Notes: generated by a model from the sequence alone, not told the origin. Counted from the stretch's first letter, positions 10,226 through 20,619 are shown. The stretch: 64,000 nt of DNA from Dromiciops gliroides (GCF_019393635.1 NC_057861.1:742998732-743062731); one strand, 5' to 3'. Numbers and translations are program-made.

Positions 10226-10360
10226 CTGTGATGATTAAAATATGAGAGATAGAGTATCACCGTCACATAGTGGAATAATTTCAAACCTATACTTAAGATC
10301 TGCCTCAACAGTATTCTCATTGTATTTTCTTCTTTATAGTCTATAGGCTGCTGTAGTTGC

Positions 10361-10666
10361 GGTAGCTAGGCAGTACAGTGGATAGAGCACTGACCCTGGA
10401 GTCAAGAGGACCTGAGTTCAAATCTCACCTCAGTCACTTACTAGCCATGTGACCCTGGGCAAGTCACAGCCTCAATTGCATTAAAGATCCAGGGCTATCT
10501 CCAGTCGTCCTAATTGATATCTCGCCACTGGACCCAGATGGCTCTGGAGGAGGTTGGCGACCCTTTACAGCCCTCCCTCACTTAAATCCAATTCAGAGCA
10601 AGTCATGACATCACCCCAAAGTCATGGTCCTCTTTGAGCTGGAAGGGCAAACAACAACAACAACAA
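10361..10666 (+). mobile_element. Full-length RTE-tailed CORE-SINE
   Basis: Head GGTAGCTAGGCAGTACAGTG, B-box-like GAGTTCAAATC, CORE, then a unique middle (CCACTGGACCCAGATGGCTC) and the tail TCATGGTCCTCTTTGAGCTG ending in (CAA)n. It serves as the reference copy here for 1-96, 3982-4287, 24993-25454 and 44975-45105. Confidence 0.9.
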
Positions 10667-10800
10667 GGCAGTGCAGTCAGTAGAGTCAACAAGACTTGAG
10701 TTTAAATCTGGCCTCAGACGCTTCCTTGCTGTATGATGCTGTTTGTCTCAGGTTTCTCATTTGTAAAATGAGGTGAAGAAGGAAATGGCAAAGCACTTCC
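10667..10800 (+). mobile_element. CORE-SINE fragment of the BovB-tail type
   Basis: Directly follows the previous SINE: GGCAGTGCAGTCAGTAGAGT, GAGTTTAAATCTGGCCTCAG, then GAAGAAGGAAATGGCAAAGC, matching the body of the copy at 55629-55883. The terminal tail is missing. Confidence 0.65.
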
Positions 10801-11589
10801 GTATCTTTAAAATGTATAGACTGGCCATATTAATTCAATGAATAAAGAGATTTTCTGGGTAAGGAACAAGAAGTCTGTTTGTTTGACATGTTTTATGAAG
10901 AAGAAAAGGAACCCATCATGTTGTGCAAGATTTTCACAACTTGCTGAATTGGTTTCTCAGATACCTGAGGCCATTGAGTTTCTTTTCCTCAAGTCCCAAG
11001 ATGTTTCCTGACGAGAGAGGGAACCCTATCTCACCCAGGCATGGAAAACTCTGTTCCCCCCATTTATTCCCATGAGATCAGTAGCACATATATCCTTATG
11101 TCATTTGGAAAGCTGGATTGTATAACCTTCTCCTAAAGCCCTGTCTTCCTTAATTCCCATTCCCAGGGTTGTGTAGCCCAAGGTCAATGCCTAATCTGAT
11201 GTGTCCCTGAAGGCCCTTCCCCTCTCCCACTTCTGACCTCTCTCAAGCCTTCTCTGATGCAGTTGTAGAACTACACCATAGTATTCAGTGGCACTGTGGG
11301 ATCCATTTTCTCTGCCCCAGCTGTTACTATTCATGACTTTTAACAGTTTATTTGCTAAGGATTTTGTAGTTTTTTGCAGTGACACAACATCCTTAATAAA
11401 TGCCATTTATACAAACATTGATACATGAAGACAGTTACCATGTCGTCCTTGCCCTTTGGGCAAATTTTCTCTTCTCCAGGCTTAATAATCTCCATTCCTC
11501 CTACCCGTCTTCCTGGGGTATGACTCAGAAGCTCTTTACTACTCTGCCTTAGGAGGAGACATGGTTCCCAGAACTTGGTAGGTGCTAAT
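10801..11589. other. Unassigned sequence without a gene
   Basis: Nearly 800 bp with no clear repeat. Two antisense frames (191-bp and 249-bp scale, 11191-11406 and 11355-11603) have no recognised family and no splice context. Confidence 0.35.
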
Positions 11590-12290
11590 TTTGCTGCATT
11601 CATCAGACCTTCCCTGGAGGATCATGTTGAGTTACAGACACCAAAATTTTTTTTTCCTGATTTTTTTTGGGCGGGGCAGTGAGGGTTAAGTGACTTGCCC
11701 AGGGTCACACAGCTAGTAAGTGTCAAGTATCTGAGGTCAGATTTGAACTCAGGTCCTCCTGAGTCCAGGGCTGGTGCTTTATCCACTGTGCCCCCTAGCT
11801 GCCCCCAACAGACGCCAACATTTAAGAACATTGACCAATGGCAGAAGGTCCACCAGAGAGCAACCAGGATAGAGAAGGGACTTTGATTTCATGACACCGA
11901 AGGGCTGGTTGAAAGAAATGGGCATGCTTAGCTTAGAGAAGAGATATGGGGCACACAGGGGCTTCCTTTAAGTATTTGATGGACTGTCATGTCGTGCAGG
12001 GATTATTGGGCTGGTTCTGCTTGGCTTGAGAAGGCAGAACCAGGAAAGAAACAGGTAGAAGTGGCAAAGGGAGAAGTTTAGGAGTGATGTCAAGAAACTT
12101 TTCCAATAGCTACCGCTGACCCAAAGTGGGGAGGGCTGCCTTGGGAAGCGGTGCAGCCTCCTCTTTGGGGATCCCTAAGCCAGGGGGCATGAGCACATCT
12201 TGGGTCTGTTATTTCAGGGATGGTTGGGGCTAGACTGCCTTCGAGGTGCCTTACGTCTCTCAGAGTCTGCCATAGGTTACTACGCATGAC
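11590..12290 (+). mobile_element. L3/CR1 LINE 3' part, interrupted by a SINE
   Basis: Sense CR1/L3 sequence: GAAGGTCCACCAGAGAGCAA, CTTAGCTTAGAGAAGAGATA, CTTTAAGTATTTGATGGACT, GGGCTGCCTTGGGAAGCGGT and GGCTAGACTGCCTTCGAGGT. This is the most complete L3 copy in the window. Confidence 0.8.
11650..11807 (-). mobile_element. Short CORE-SINE inserted in L3/CR1
   Basis: Antisense SINE of the CCCTGC subtype. Target-site duplication ACAGACACCAAAATTT (11634-11649) and ACAGACGCCAACATTT (11808-11823), two mismatches. Confidence 0.93.
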
Positions 12291-12439
12291 AAAATATAGA
12301 AGTATGAATTAACTTCAGAAAGGAGGGTATCCGTCACTGGGAGTGGGGGGAAGGAGGGTCAAGAAAAGCCTCCTGTGGTAGCAGATGGCACCTGGGCTGA
12401 GCCTTAGGGGATCCCAAGGGTCCTCTCTCCTGTCTGCTG

Positions 12440-12740
12440 AGTGGCGAGCTGGTGGGACTACAAGCTGACTCTGCTTTCTGAAGGGCTCTCTGCTGGCATG
12501 CCTATGTTATGCTGCACGGCAAATATTTACATGCTTCTGAATGGTTTGTTTTTCTTTTCTCCTGTCGGCTGGGCAGTAAATCAAATACATAACATTCAGT
12601 GCATGTGAAAGAGATTTGTCCCAAGAAGGGAGATGATCATAAGTTAAAGGTGTTTGGGAAGGCTGACTAGTGGCAAAAACCAGATTTTTATTTTCATGTT
12701 TATGACCCCAGAGACATTTCCTAAGTATGTCATAATCATT
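12440..12740. other. Repeat-free block, possible conserved noncoding element
   Basis: About 300 bp with low repeat content and motifs such as GCTGCACGGCAAATATTTAC and GCAGTAAATCAAATACATAA. Regulatory function is inferred only. Confidence 0.4.
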
Positions 12741-12744
12741 TATG

Positions 12745-12915
12745 ATTCACAGGACTAGAGCCGGAAGGAGCTCAGAGGCCTTCTTGTCTTACCCATCTGA
12801 ATTACAGTTAGGGAAACTGAGGCCCAGAGAAGGGAATTTTCTTGCTAAGAATCACATACATAGTAAGCAGCAGAGCTGGAAACTGAATTTAGTTCCTCTG
12901 AGTCCAAATAAATAA
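12745..12915 (-). mobile_element. MIR
   Basis: GGACTAGAGCCGGAAGGAGC, GGGAAACTGAGGCCCAGAGA and CAGCAGAGCTGGAAACTGAA: antisense MIR. Confidence 0.8.
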
Positions 12916-13009
12916 TTCCCTCTCAGACAGCAATAGCCTGATATCGGGACAAGTTTTTAGGAAGGCCACCTTCTGAATCACAGCTTCTGTGAGCTACCCT
13001 TTCATTGAT

Positions 13010-13235
13010 TGCTGAGATAATGGTTCCACGTGTGGATTCAGGAAGGGCTGCGTTCAAATCCTCCCTGTGATGCTAAGCTAGTTGCTTAATCTCTCCAAGC
13101 CTCAGCTTTCTCATCTGTAAAGTGGGAGTATTGTCTGTAGTAACTGCCAGTCTTATAAGGTTGTTGTGAGGTTCAAAAGAGATAATGTATATAATCTTTG
13201 TTAACTTTAACAAACAAAATGTCTATTGTTAATAT
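13010..13235 (+). mobile_element. MIR
   Basis: GCGTTCAAATCCTCCCTGTG, CCTCAGCTTTCTCATCTGTA and AAGGTTGTTGTGAGGTTCAA span nearly the whole element. Confidence 0.8.
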
Positions 13236-13329
13236 GATTATCACCCCCCCCTTCTCATTTTATATTCTGTGGAATCCAGTTTAAAAAAACAGCATTGAGA
13301 CAAGTCTCCTTCCTTCTATTGCTTTATTT

Positions 13330-13490
13330 TTGATGTTTGGTAGTCCATACACACATACACACATGCACACATACAGTTGACTACATATATGGTTGGCTAT
13401 ATATAAACATATATACACACCGTATTTATTTATGTGTATACATATATGCACAAACATGTGTATGCATGTGTATATGCATATGTATATGTG
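13330..13490. repeat. CA/TA-rich microsatellite region
   Basis: Imperfect ACACATACAC, ATATAT and TGTGTATA runs directly abutting the 7SL pseudogene's 3' end. Confidence 0.8.
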
Positions 13491-13737
13491 GAAACGAGGT
13501 CTCCCTATGTCACCCAGGTTAGAAGGGCAATGGCTGCTCATGGGCCCTACCCCACTGATGATTGGCACCAAACCTTTTAATCTGTTCTGTTTTTCCAGGC
13601 TGCTTCTCCCCTCCTGGCAGCCTGTTGGCCCCTGATGCCAAGGGTTGGCCGTATACTTAGTGCTGAGCTCAAGTAATCTGCCAGCTTCAGGCTTCCTGGT
13701 AGCAGGAAGTACAGGCATGTACTACCATGCCTGGCAA
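13491..13737 (-). pseudogene. 7SL (signal recognition particle) RNA pseudogene
   Basis: Read on the minus strand it follows 7SL RNA from end to end: 5' GGCATGGTAGTACATGCCTG, GATTACTTGAG, then a jump to CACTAAGTATACGG, the S-domain (CAGGCTGCCAGGAGGGG, AACAGATTAAAAGG), and the 3' Alu-domain end CCTGGGTGACATAGGGAGAC. An internal segment of about 45-50 nt (between the 5' Alu domain and the CACTAAG block) is deleted, giving about 247 nt against about 300. Many substitutions also affect paired regions, so it is a decayed retrocopy. It is not an Alu, because the S-domain is present. Confidence 0.88.
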
Positions 13738-13932
13738 GGCTGCCCATTGCATAGTAGCCAACATGTTGGATTTTTTGTAATTGAATAAAAATTTTGGAAT
13801 ATAAGGTTATCTGCTATAGGTTCTCTGGAAGCATCTTCCAGACAATTCTGGTAGCAGAAAGGATGTTTGGGAATGATTTATTGCTCATTCTATTTCCACA
13901 TGGTTTTGGATTCTTCCTCTAGGTTTCCACAT

Positions 13933-14082
13933 ATTTTTTTTTTTTTAGTGAGTCAGTTGGGGTTAAGTGACTTGCCCAGGGTCACACAGCTAGTAAGTGT
14001 TAAGTGTCTGAGGCCGGATTTGAACTCAGATACTCCTGACTCCAGGACTGGTGCTCTATCCACTGTGCCACCTAGCTGCCCC
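13933..14082 (-). mobile_element. Short CORE-SINE with perfect target duplication
   Basis: Antisense CCAATTGCCTCAC-like subtype. TAGGTTTCCACAT at 13920-13932 is repeated exactly at 14083-14095. Confidence 0.95.
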
Positions 14083-14154
14083 TAGGTTTCCACATTTTTA
14101 GAGCTTTATATTACATGTAGATTCAAAGTTATGAATATTTGATATGGGAACCCT

Positions 14155-15190
14155 TTTCAATTAAGCCAACAATTTATTAAGTACCTACTATGTGCCAGAC
14201 ACTGTGCTAAGCACTAGGGATAAAAAAGAGTCAAAAGACAAACTCTGCCCTCAAGGAACTTACAATTTAATGGGGAGACAACAAACAAACAACATAAACA
14301 AAGCAAGCTATATACAGGATAAATAGGAAGCAATTAATAGAGGGAAAGTGCTGAAATTAAGCTTCCAGTGAAAGAAGGGGTTTTAGTAGGGACTAAAAAG
14401 AAGTCAGGGAGGTCAGAGGGCAGAGCGGAGGAGAAAAAGTGTTCCAGGTATGGGGGAAAGTCAGAGAAAATGCCCAGAGCCAAGAGATGGAGTGTCTCAT
14501 TCATGGAATAGCCAGGAGGCCAGGGTCACTGGATCAAAGAGTAAGTGTAGGGGCAGCTAGGTGGCGCAGTGGACAGAGCACCGGCCCTGGAGTCAGGAGG
14601 ACCTGAGTTCAAATCCAGCCTCACACACTTAATACTTACTAGCTGTGTGACCCTGGGCAAGTCACTTAACCCCAATTGCCTCACTAAAAAAAAATTAAAT
14701 AAAGAGTAAGTGTAGATGGAGTAACGTGCTGAGAATACTGGAAAGGTAGGAGGGGGCTGGGCCATGAAGGATTTTGATCACCTAATAGAGCATTTTGTAT
14801 TTGTTCCTACAGGTGACAGGGAGCCATGGGAGTTTATTGAGTAGGGGGTGACATGATTGGACCTGTGCTTTAGGAACATTATTCCTGTGGCTGCATGGAG
14901 GATGGATTGGAGTGGGGAGAGAGACTTGAGGCAGGCCAACCACCCCAGCAGTTCTTGCTTTAGGTCAGGTGTGAAGTGATGAGGGCCCGTGCCAGGGTAG
15001 GGGCAGTGTCAGAGGAGACAAATGGACATATTCCAGAGATGCTGCAAAGGTGAAATTGACAGGCCATGGCACCATATTGGATCAGGGGAGTGAGAGAGAA
15101 TAAGGAGTCCAGGATGACTCCTAGGTTGTGAACCTGGGGGATGGTGTTCTCTTCTACAGTAATAGAGAAGGTATTAAAAGGTTGTTCTTA
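14155..15190 (+). repeat. Long copy of the ATTTATTAAGCACCTACTAT-type repeat
   Basis: Starts CAATTTATTAAGTACCTACT, runs through GACAAACTCTGCCCTCAAGG and continues for about 1 kb: GCCATGAAGGATTTTGATCA, GGAGTGGGGAGAGAGACTTG, CCAGGATGACTCCTAGGTTG. Its length and the conserved 'late' motifs suggest a LINE 3' region or large nonautonomous element. A SINE and an L1 lie in or beside it. Family not named with confidence. Confidence 0.65.
14551..14700 (+). mobile_element. Short CORE-SINE with perfect 15-bp target duplication
   Basis: Near-consensus copy: A-box TGGCGCAGTGG, B-box-like GAGTTCAAATC, end CCAATTGCCTCAC plus an A-rich tail. AAAGAGTAAGTGTAG flanks it at 14536-14550 and 14701-14715, without mismatch. 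Confidence 0.97.
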
Positions 15191-15193
15191 AGT

Positions 15194-15570
15194 GGTTTTT
15201 TTTAATCATTAAAGTATTTTATTATTTTCTAGTTTCACGTAAAGATAATTTTCACCTTCCCTCCCTTCCCTCCCCCCTTCCCAAGACAGCAAGCAATCGG
15301 ATATAGGTTATATATGTACAATCACATTAAGTATATTTCTGCATTAATCATGTTTTGAAAGAAGAATCAGAACAAAGGGGAAAACCTCAAAAATGAAAAA
15401 ACAAACCCAGAAACAGAAACAAAAGTAGAAGCAGTATGGTTCAATCTGTATTCAGAATCCATAGTTCTTTTTTCTGGATGTGGAGAACATTTTCTGTCAT
15501 GAGTTCTAGGGAATTGTCTTGGATCATTGTATTGCTTAGAAGAGTTAAGTCTATCACAGTTGATCATCAT
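15194..15570 (-). mobile_element. 5'-truncated L1 3' end
   Basis: Antisense L1 tail parallel to 22129-22500: GATATAGGTTATATATGTAC, GAAAGAAGAATCAGAACAAA, GAACATTTTCTGTCATGAGT. TTGTTCTTAAGT flanks it exactly at 15182-15193 and 15571-15582. Confidence 0.9.
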
Positions 15571-15623
15571 TTGTTCTTAAGTTTTTAAACGGATCAGTGT
15601 TTTATCTGAGTGATCAAGGGTGA

Positions 15624-15783
15624 TTTTTAAATTTATTTTTATTTTTTAGTGAGGCAGTTGGGGTTAAGTGACTTGCCCAGAGTCACACAGCTAGTAAGTG
15701 TCAAGTGTCTGAGGTCAAATTTGAACTTGGGTCCTCATGAATCTGGGGCCGGTTCTCTATCCACTGCGCCACCTAGCTGCCCC
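15624..15783 (-). mobile_element. Short CORE-SINE
   Basis: Antisense CCAATTGCCTCAC-type copy, flanked by CAAGGGTGA at 15615-15623 and 15784-15792. Confidence 0.94.
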
Positions 15784-15957
15784 CAAGGGTGACAGTTTAA
15801 CATGTGAAAATGCTCTAATTCCAGTAAAATTTGGTGGTCAAGTCCTCATGAATAAAATATTCATGTCTATACTTGTAGTATCAGATTTTGTCAACTGTGA
15901 GTCCATGAAAGATAGTGAGTATCTGATATAGGACTCTAGCCACACAGTCATGTCTTG

Positions 15958-16120
15958 GTTTTGGTTTTTTTTTTTTTGGCTTTTTGCGGGGCAATGGGGG
16001 TTAAGTGACTTGCCCAGGGTCACACAGCTAGTAAGTGTCAAGTGTCTGAGGCTGGATTTGAACTCAGGTACTCCTGAATCCAGGGCCTGTGCTTTATCCA
16101 CTGCGCCACCTAGCCGACCC
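15958..16120 (-). mobile_element. Short CORE-SINE, CCCTGC subtype
   Basis: Antisense copy with poly-T followed by GCGGGGCAATGGGGGTTAAG. CACACAGTCATGTCTTG at 15941-15957 is repeated exactly at 16121-16137 (17 bp). Confidence 0.96.
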
Positions 16121-16137
16121 CACACAGTCATGTCTTG

Positions 16138-16750
16138 CTAAGTATTCAGTAGGTGATAAATGTTTGCAAACTACAATGATGCATTGTCCAATTTCTGCCA
16201 TTTCTTTATATGATCTGTATTGATGACTAAATCTGTACACCTCAAGGACAACCTATCTGGTGTGATTTTCTGGTGCTAATGACATGATCCTGATTTGCAG
16301 ACTTCATTTACACAAAGAAACAAATCACATGACCCAACCATTTGTTTGGTACATCCTTGATGATGGTATTCACATGGATGTTGCCTCAGAGGGCCTTTGG
16401 ACCCCACTCTTGGATCTCCAGTATTTTATCAGCTTTCTCCGAGGGGTCAGTTTAATAAATCCAACACTATATACCAGTTATCAGCCTCTGTTACTGCTTT
16501 GGAAAGTGATGCCTGCTTGTTTCAAAAGTCTTTCTGTAGTTTTTTTTGGCCATTTTATCAAGTGCTCTAAGAATGTCTCAATTTTTGTGGTTGGGAAATA
16601 GTAATCTTTCCAGAGTTGCCTTAGTGTTATGGGTGCTGTGTTGTGTTCATATTATACAGGGTTTTGTTAGGATATTTTTCAAATCTATGATGTTCTAGTA
16701 ATTTTATTGTTATTATTATCTTTACCTAATTGTAAAATAGCCATTCTCTA
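16138..16750. other. Unassigned sequence; one 105-codon open frame, unrecognised
   Basis: The plus-strand frame 16284-16601 has no domain I recognise, no clear splice context and only ordinary composition. A decayed retrotransposon or processed copy is possible. Confidence 0.3.
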
Positions 16751-16754
16751 TTAA

Positions 16755-16880
16755 TAGATCTACAAACATCTATTAAGTAGCTACTGTGTGTCAGACACTG
16801 TGCTAAGTACTTGGGATAAAAATACAAAAGATGACACAAATCCTTCTGTTGGGGAGCTTCTGCTCCACTGAGGGAGATAG
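16755..16880 (+). repeat. Repeat of the ATTTATTAAGCACCTACTAT type
   Basis: CATCTATTAAGTAGCTACTG, then CAGACACTGTGCTAAGTACT and CTTCTGCTCCACTGAGGGAG. Confidence 0.65.
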
Positions 16881-16889
16881 CATGTACAT

Positions 16890-17240
16890 GTATCTATTAT
16901 ATCCACCATATTATATATGACATATAATAGATAACATAGATTTATCTTTTAATTATATACATGCACACATATGTGGATATAGGCACACACATGTATATAT
17001 GATAAATATGTATGTTGTGTGTAATATATGTCATATAACGTGTATATAATAGGTGCTATCTCTCAATAGACCATATGTGTATATGTATGTATGTGTATAT
17101 ACATGCATTCACATGGATACATGGATATTTACTATATAAAATATACATGTATATATGCGTGTGCTATATCTAAATCTAAATTTAAATCTATATCTATATC
17201 TATATCTACATCTACATCACCTTCATCTACATCTATATAC
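16890..17240. repeat. TA/TG-rich and (ATCTAT)n microsatellite region
   Basis: Alternating ATATATG/TATGTG runs followed by ATCTAAATCTAAATTTAAAT and repeated TATATCTA/CATCTA units. Confidence 0.85.
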
Positions 17241-17359
17241 TGTATTGTTTCTATTTCTTCCCCTTGGGACCAAGCGGAAAAAGTCCAACTTTTCTTCCAC
17301 CTGGTAATCTTTAATAATCCTTGAAGAGAGCTACCGTGCCCCCTCTAAGTCTTTGCTCT

Positions 17360-17885
17360 TGCCAGTAAACAAAAATTTATTCTGTTTACTATGGATCTGG
17401 CACCGTTAAATGCTGGCTATATAAAGAAAGATCAAAACGAGGTACCTTCTGATGAGGGAGACAACATGTAAATAGCTTGTTAACACAAGATACTAACAGA
17501 GCAGATGGGAGCTAGTCTGAAAGTGGGAAACATCAGTAGCTGGAGCGAACTTCCAGTAATAGGTAGGATTTGATCAAGGCTTAAAGGAAGAGAAGGAAGC
17601 TAAGGGGCAGAGGTGAGGTGGTGGAGAATTGCAGCCATGGGAGGCAGATAACACAAAGACTTGGAGAAGGGAGTTAGAGCATCATGTTAGAGCAATGGCA
17701 AGTAAGCACAGTAGCTGAATTGTAGAGCATGTGAAGGGGGGCAAAATATTAAGAAGACTGGAAAGAAAGGAAGAGGCCAGAGTATGATGGACCTTGAATA
17801 CCTTGGTCCTGGAGAAAATAGGGAGCCACTGTAGTTCACTGAGCAGTGGAATGACATGGTTGGAAACATAGCCTGCTTCTGTAAC
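17360..17885 (+). repeat. ATTTATTAAGCACCTACTAT-type repeat, body portion
   Basis: Parallels 14200-14850: GAGGGAGACAACATGTAAAT, GGCCAGAGTATGATGGACCT, AGGGAGCCACTGTAGTTCAC, GCAGTGGAATGACATGGTTG. Confidence 0.6.
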
Positions 17886-17892
17886 TAGGCCT

Positions 17893-18011
17893 GATATGGA
17901 GTGACTCGCCGAGGGTCACACAGCTAGTTAAATGTCTGAGGCTAGATTTGAACTCAGGTCCTCCTGACTCCAGGGCTGGTGCTTTATCTATTGTGTCACC
18001 TAGCTGCCTCT
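17893..18011 (-). mobile_element. Truncated short CORE-SINE
   Basis: Antisense copy from GAGTGACTCGCCGAGGGTCA to GTGTCACCTAGCTGCC. The 3' tail is missing. Confidence 0.85.
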
Positions 18012-18044
18012 CAGTTATCAAAATATTTTTAAAAACAAGTTCAT

Positions 18045-18245
18045 GGGGGCAGCTAGGTGGCGCAGTAGATGGAGCACCGGCCCTGGAGTCAGGAGGACCT
18101 GAGTTCAAATCCAGACTCAGACATTTGACACTAGCTGATTGACCCTGAGCAAGTCACTTAACCCTCATTGTCCTGCACCAAAAAATACACACAACAAAAA
18201 CAAAAAGACCCCAACAACAACAGCAGCAGCCCCCCAAGCCCCAAA
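18045..18245 (+). mobile_element. Short CORE-SINE, CCCTGC subtype, with a long degenerate A-rich tail
   Basis: Head GGGGGCAGCTAGGTGGCGCA to CCTCATTGTCCTGCACC, then about 65 bp of A/CAA/CAG-rich tail. AAGTTCAT flanks at 18037-18044 and 18246-18253. Confidence 0.9.
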
Positions 18246-18329
18246 AAGTTCATAGACCCTGAGTTAAAACTCCCAAGTCCTAGAGGTGAAAAACAAATGC
18301 CCTCAATCCATTCTCTATATTTTAGGGAT

Positions 18330-18440
18330 GATACAGGCTTTCTCTCTGTGTGTCTCTCCATCTCTCTCTGACTCTGTCTCTCTCTTGTTTCTCTTTCTCT
18401 GTCTATATGTCTGTCTGTCTATCTGTCTTTCCCCCTTTTT
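18330..18440. repeat. CT-rich low-complexity tract
   Basis: TCTCTCTG/TGTCTG units without a fixed period. The frames across it are artefacts. Confidence 0.85.
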
Positions 18441-18469
18441 TTTAGATGAGCTATACATAGGAGGAAATA

Positions 18470-18642
18470 TGATGCAGTGGAGTCAGATGATTTAGTTTCA
18501 GATCCTGATTCTGACAATTTATACCTTTATTGCCTTGGGTAAATCACTTAAGTTCTCTGTGCCTCAGTTTCCTCCTCTGTAAAGTGAGAGTGTTGGACTA
18601 CATGGCCTTTGAGATTGCTTCCAGCCCCAGATCTATGATCCT
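18470..18642 (+). mobile_element. MIR
   Basis: GCAGTGGAGTCAGATGATTT, TGCCTCAGTTTCCTCCTCTG and TTGGACTACATGGCCTTTGA. Confidence 0.8.
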
Positions 18643-18683
18643 GTCCCAGCCCTTCTAAAAGGATAGGATGGAACTAATTTTTT

Positions 18684-18848
18684 TGTTTTGTTTTGTTTTT
18701 TGGGGTTTTTTTTGGTGAGGCAATTGGGGTTACGTGACTTGCCAAGGGTCACACAGCTAGTAAGTGTTAAGTGTCTGAGGCCAGATTTGAACTCAGGTCC
18801 TTCTGACTCCAGGGCCGGTGCTCTATCCACTGTGCCACCTAGCTGCCC
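18684..18848 (-). mobile_element. Short CORE-SINE
   Basis: Antisense, CCAATTGCCTCAC subtype with (TTTTG)n tail. TGGAACTAATTTTT flanks at 18669-18682 and 18849-18862. Confidence 0.94.
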
Positions 18849-18862
18849 TGGAACTAATTTTT

Positions 18863-19770
18863 TAGTGTTGCCATTGTGTGACTTGTTCTAGGTGTTGGAC
18901 TAAACTAGAATGGTCTTGACTTGTAAGCAAGATCAGCCCCACTGATCCCCTCCTTGTGCCAAGAAATGCAGCCCGATCTCCTCTCCCTCTGGGTTCTTCT
19001 TCTTTTGTAGTGTGTGGGTGTGGGTTTTTTCAGGTGATCTGAAGCCCAGTTTGCAACATTGCCACTGGGGAGAGACTTATGTGAAGGCAGGTCATAGTAA
19101 TCATCCATGATTTCCTTCCATGCTACCTACTCCTATTACTGCTGGGCCTTCTTGGTTCAGCTGATTAAGCAATTTCAATTTCCTCTATACACTCTTCACT
19201 TATTGGGAGAAACAACCATTTCCTTATTATAACATCAGTGTAGAACATTATTATTACTAATTACCTGATTAGATGATGCTATTTCAGGACATTAGTTTGG
19301 GAGTGAAATGGCTCTCTCCTGCCAGAAACAAATCTCCCTTTGTGGGGAAAGCTGCCTGATAGATTGCAAGCGCGTGGAAGCTCTCTACCCACTCTTTGGC
19401 ACTTCTGAATATAAGAAGGATGGGAGGCCTTGTGAATACAGGTTGCTCCCCACATTTGCTGATGAATACTCTTCTTGCTGAAGGAGGATTAGGACAGCGG
19501 TGCAGTTTCATAGGGTCACAAACATGCAGACTAATGCCCAGAGGTTTGGATAGAATGATTGAGCCTGGCTTAGTGTAACCGTGAGCCCTCTGCCCTGTGA
19601 TGCTTCGGAAATTAAGAGCAGGGGACTGGAAGAAAAGGAAGGGAAAACGGAGGGAAGAGAGTAGCAGAACTCAGCCTGAGGAATGGGAAAGCTGAGAAAG
19701 GGAAGAGGGAAGAATCAGAGCATGCTTCCCACCCCAACCTTGACTCCCTGGATGTAGATTGGCTCATACC
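18863..19770. other. Repeat-poor block without a gene
   Basis: About 900 bp. The portion 19130-19400 has AT-rich homeodomain-like cores (GATTAAGCAATTTCAATTTC, ACTAATTACCTGATTAGATG) and no repeats. It may hold a conserved noncoding element. Confidence 0.4.
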
Positions 19771-19774
19771 ATAG

Positions 19775-19975
19775 AGGCAACAGATGGAGTTCTGGACCTG
19801 GAGGTGGAAAGATCTTAGTTCAAAGTCTACCTCTATGACCCTGGAAGACTCTTATACCCTCAGTTTCCTTATTTGTAAAACCGACCCCACTAAAAGGGTT
19901 GTTGTGAGGATCAAATGAGATAATGTATGTTAAGACACTTTGCAAACCTTAAAGTGTTAGTTATGATGTCATTGA
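19775..19975 (+). mobile_element. MIR/CORE-SINE
   Basis: CAGTTTCCTTATTTGTAAAA, GGTTGTTGTGAGGATCAAAT and TTTGCAAACCTTAAAGTGTT. Confidence 0.75.
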
Positions 19976-20164
19976 TTATTGCATCTTTGTAGAGGTGTGG
20001 GACTACGGGTTTGTAACACTAATGTCAGGCTTTGGGGGGATTTGTTGCTTAGTTTTGCTGAACTTTCTTCCCCCCAACCCTTTCATTATTTGTTAAAGGG
20101 ATAGCTCTTTGAGAGCGGGGTTAGGAGAGGGATACACAGGGGTGTAAGAAATGAGAAAAAAAGA

Positions 20165-20355
20165 TAACAGATTTAGAACTATAAGAGGTCAAAGGCCTTT
20201 GTGTTCAATTACCTTATTTTACAGCTGAGAAACTGAGGCTGTGAAAGGTTAAGTGATTTGCCCAGAGTCCCACAGTGAAAGTCTGAAGTAGGATTTGAAC
20301 TTTGGTCTTCAAAGACTCCAAGCTCAGGGCTCTAACCATTAAACCATGTTGCCTC
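20165..20355 (-). mobile_element. MIR
   Basis: TTTTACAGCTGAGAAACTGA, AAGTGATTTGCCCAGAGTCC and GATTTGAACTTTGGTCTTCA. Confidence 0.8.
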
Positions 20356-20364
20356 AACATTATC

Positions 20365-20460
20365 AGTCAGTCAGTTACTATGTGCCAGATACTGTGTTAA
20401 TGCTGGGCATACAAAATAAGGAAAAAGGCAATTCCTGTTCCTGAGGAGTTCACAATATTA
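20365..20460 (+). repeat. Repeat of the ATTTATTAAGCACCTACTAT type
   Basis: AGTTACTATGTGCCAGATAC, TGTGTTAATGCTGGGCATAC and TCCTGAGGAGTTCACAATAT. Confidence 0.6.
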
Positions 20461-20619
20461 ACAAAATTTCATTTTTTAAAATCAGGGACTGACTATTTCA
20501 TCAATTGAATCATGTTCCCCTAATTACTTATGTCTTCATTTTGAATATGTTTTATGTTCATTTCAGATCAACTTCCAATTATCATCAATTCCTAATTTTT
20601 ACCCTCTAACTTTGTCCAA

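Noticed and set aside
13281..13718. 145-codon minus-strand frame
   Set aside because: Covers the 7SL RNA pseudogene and a CA/TA microsatellite; neither codes for protein.
14551..14625. tRNA-like SINE heads with A- and B-box motifs as possible tRNA genes
   Set aside because: They continue into the CORE and an A tail, are flanked by target duplications and cannot fold to a full cloverleaf with standard anticodon and acceptor stems.
16890..17240. Regularly spaced short repeats, checked as a CRISPR-like array
   Set aside because: No constant repeat with unique spacers; it is a TA/ATCTAT microsatellite in vertebrate DNA.
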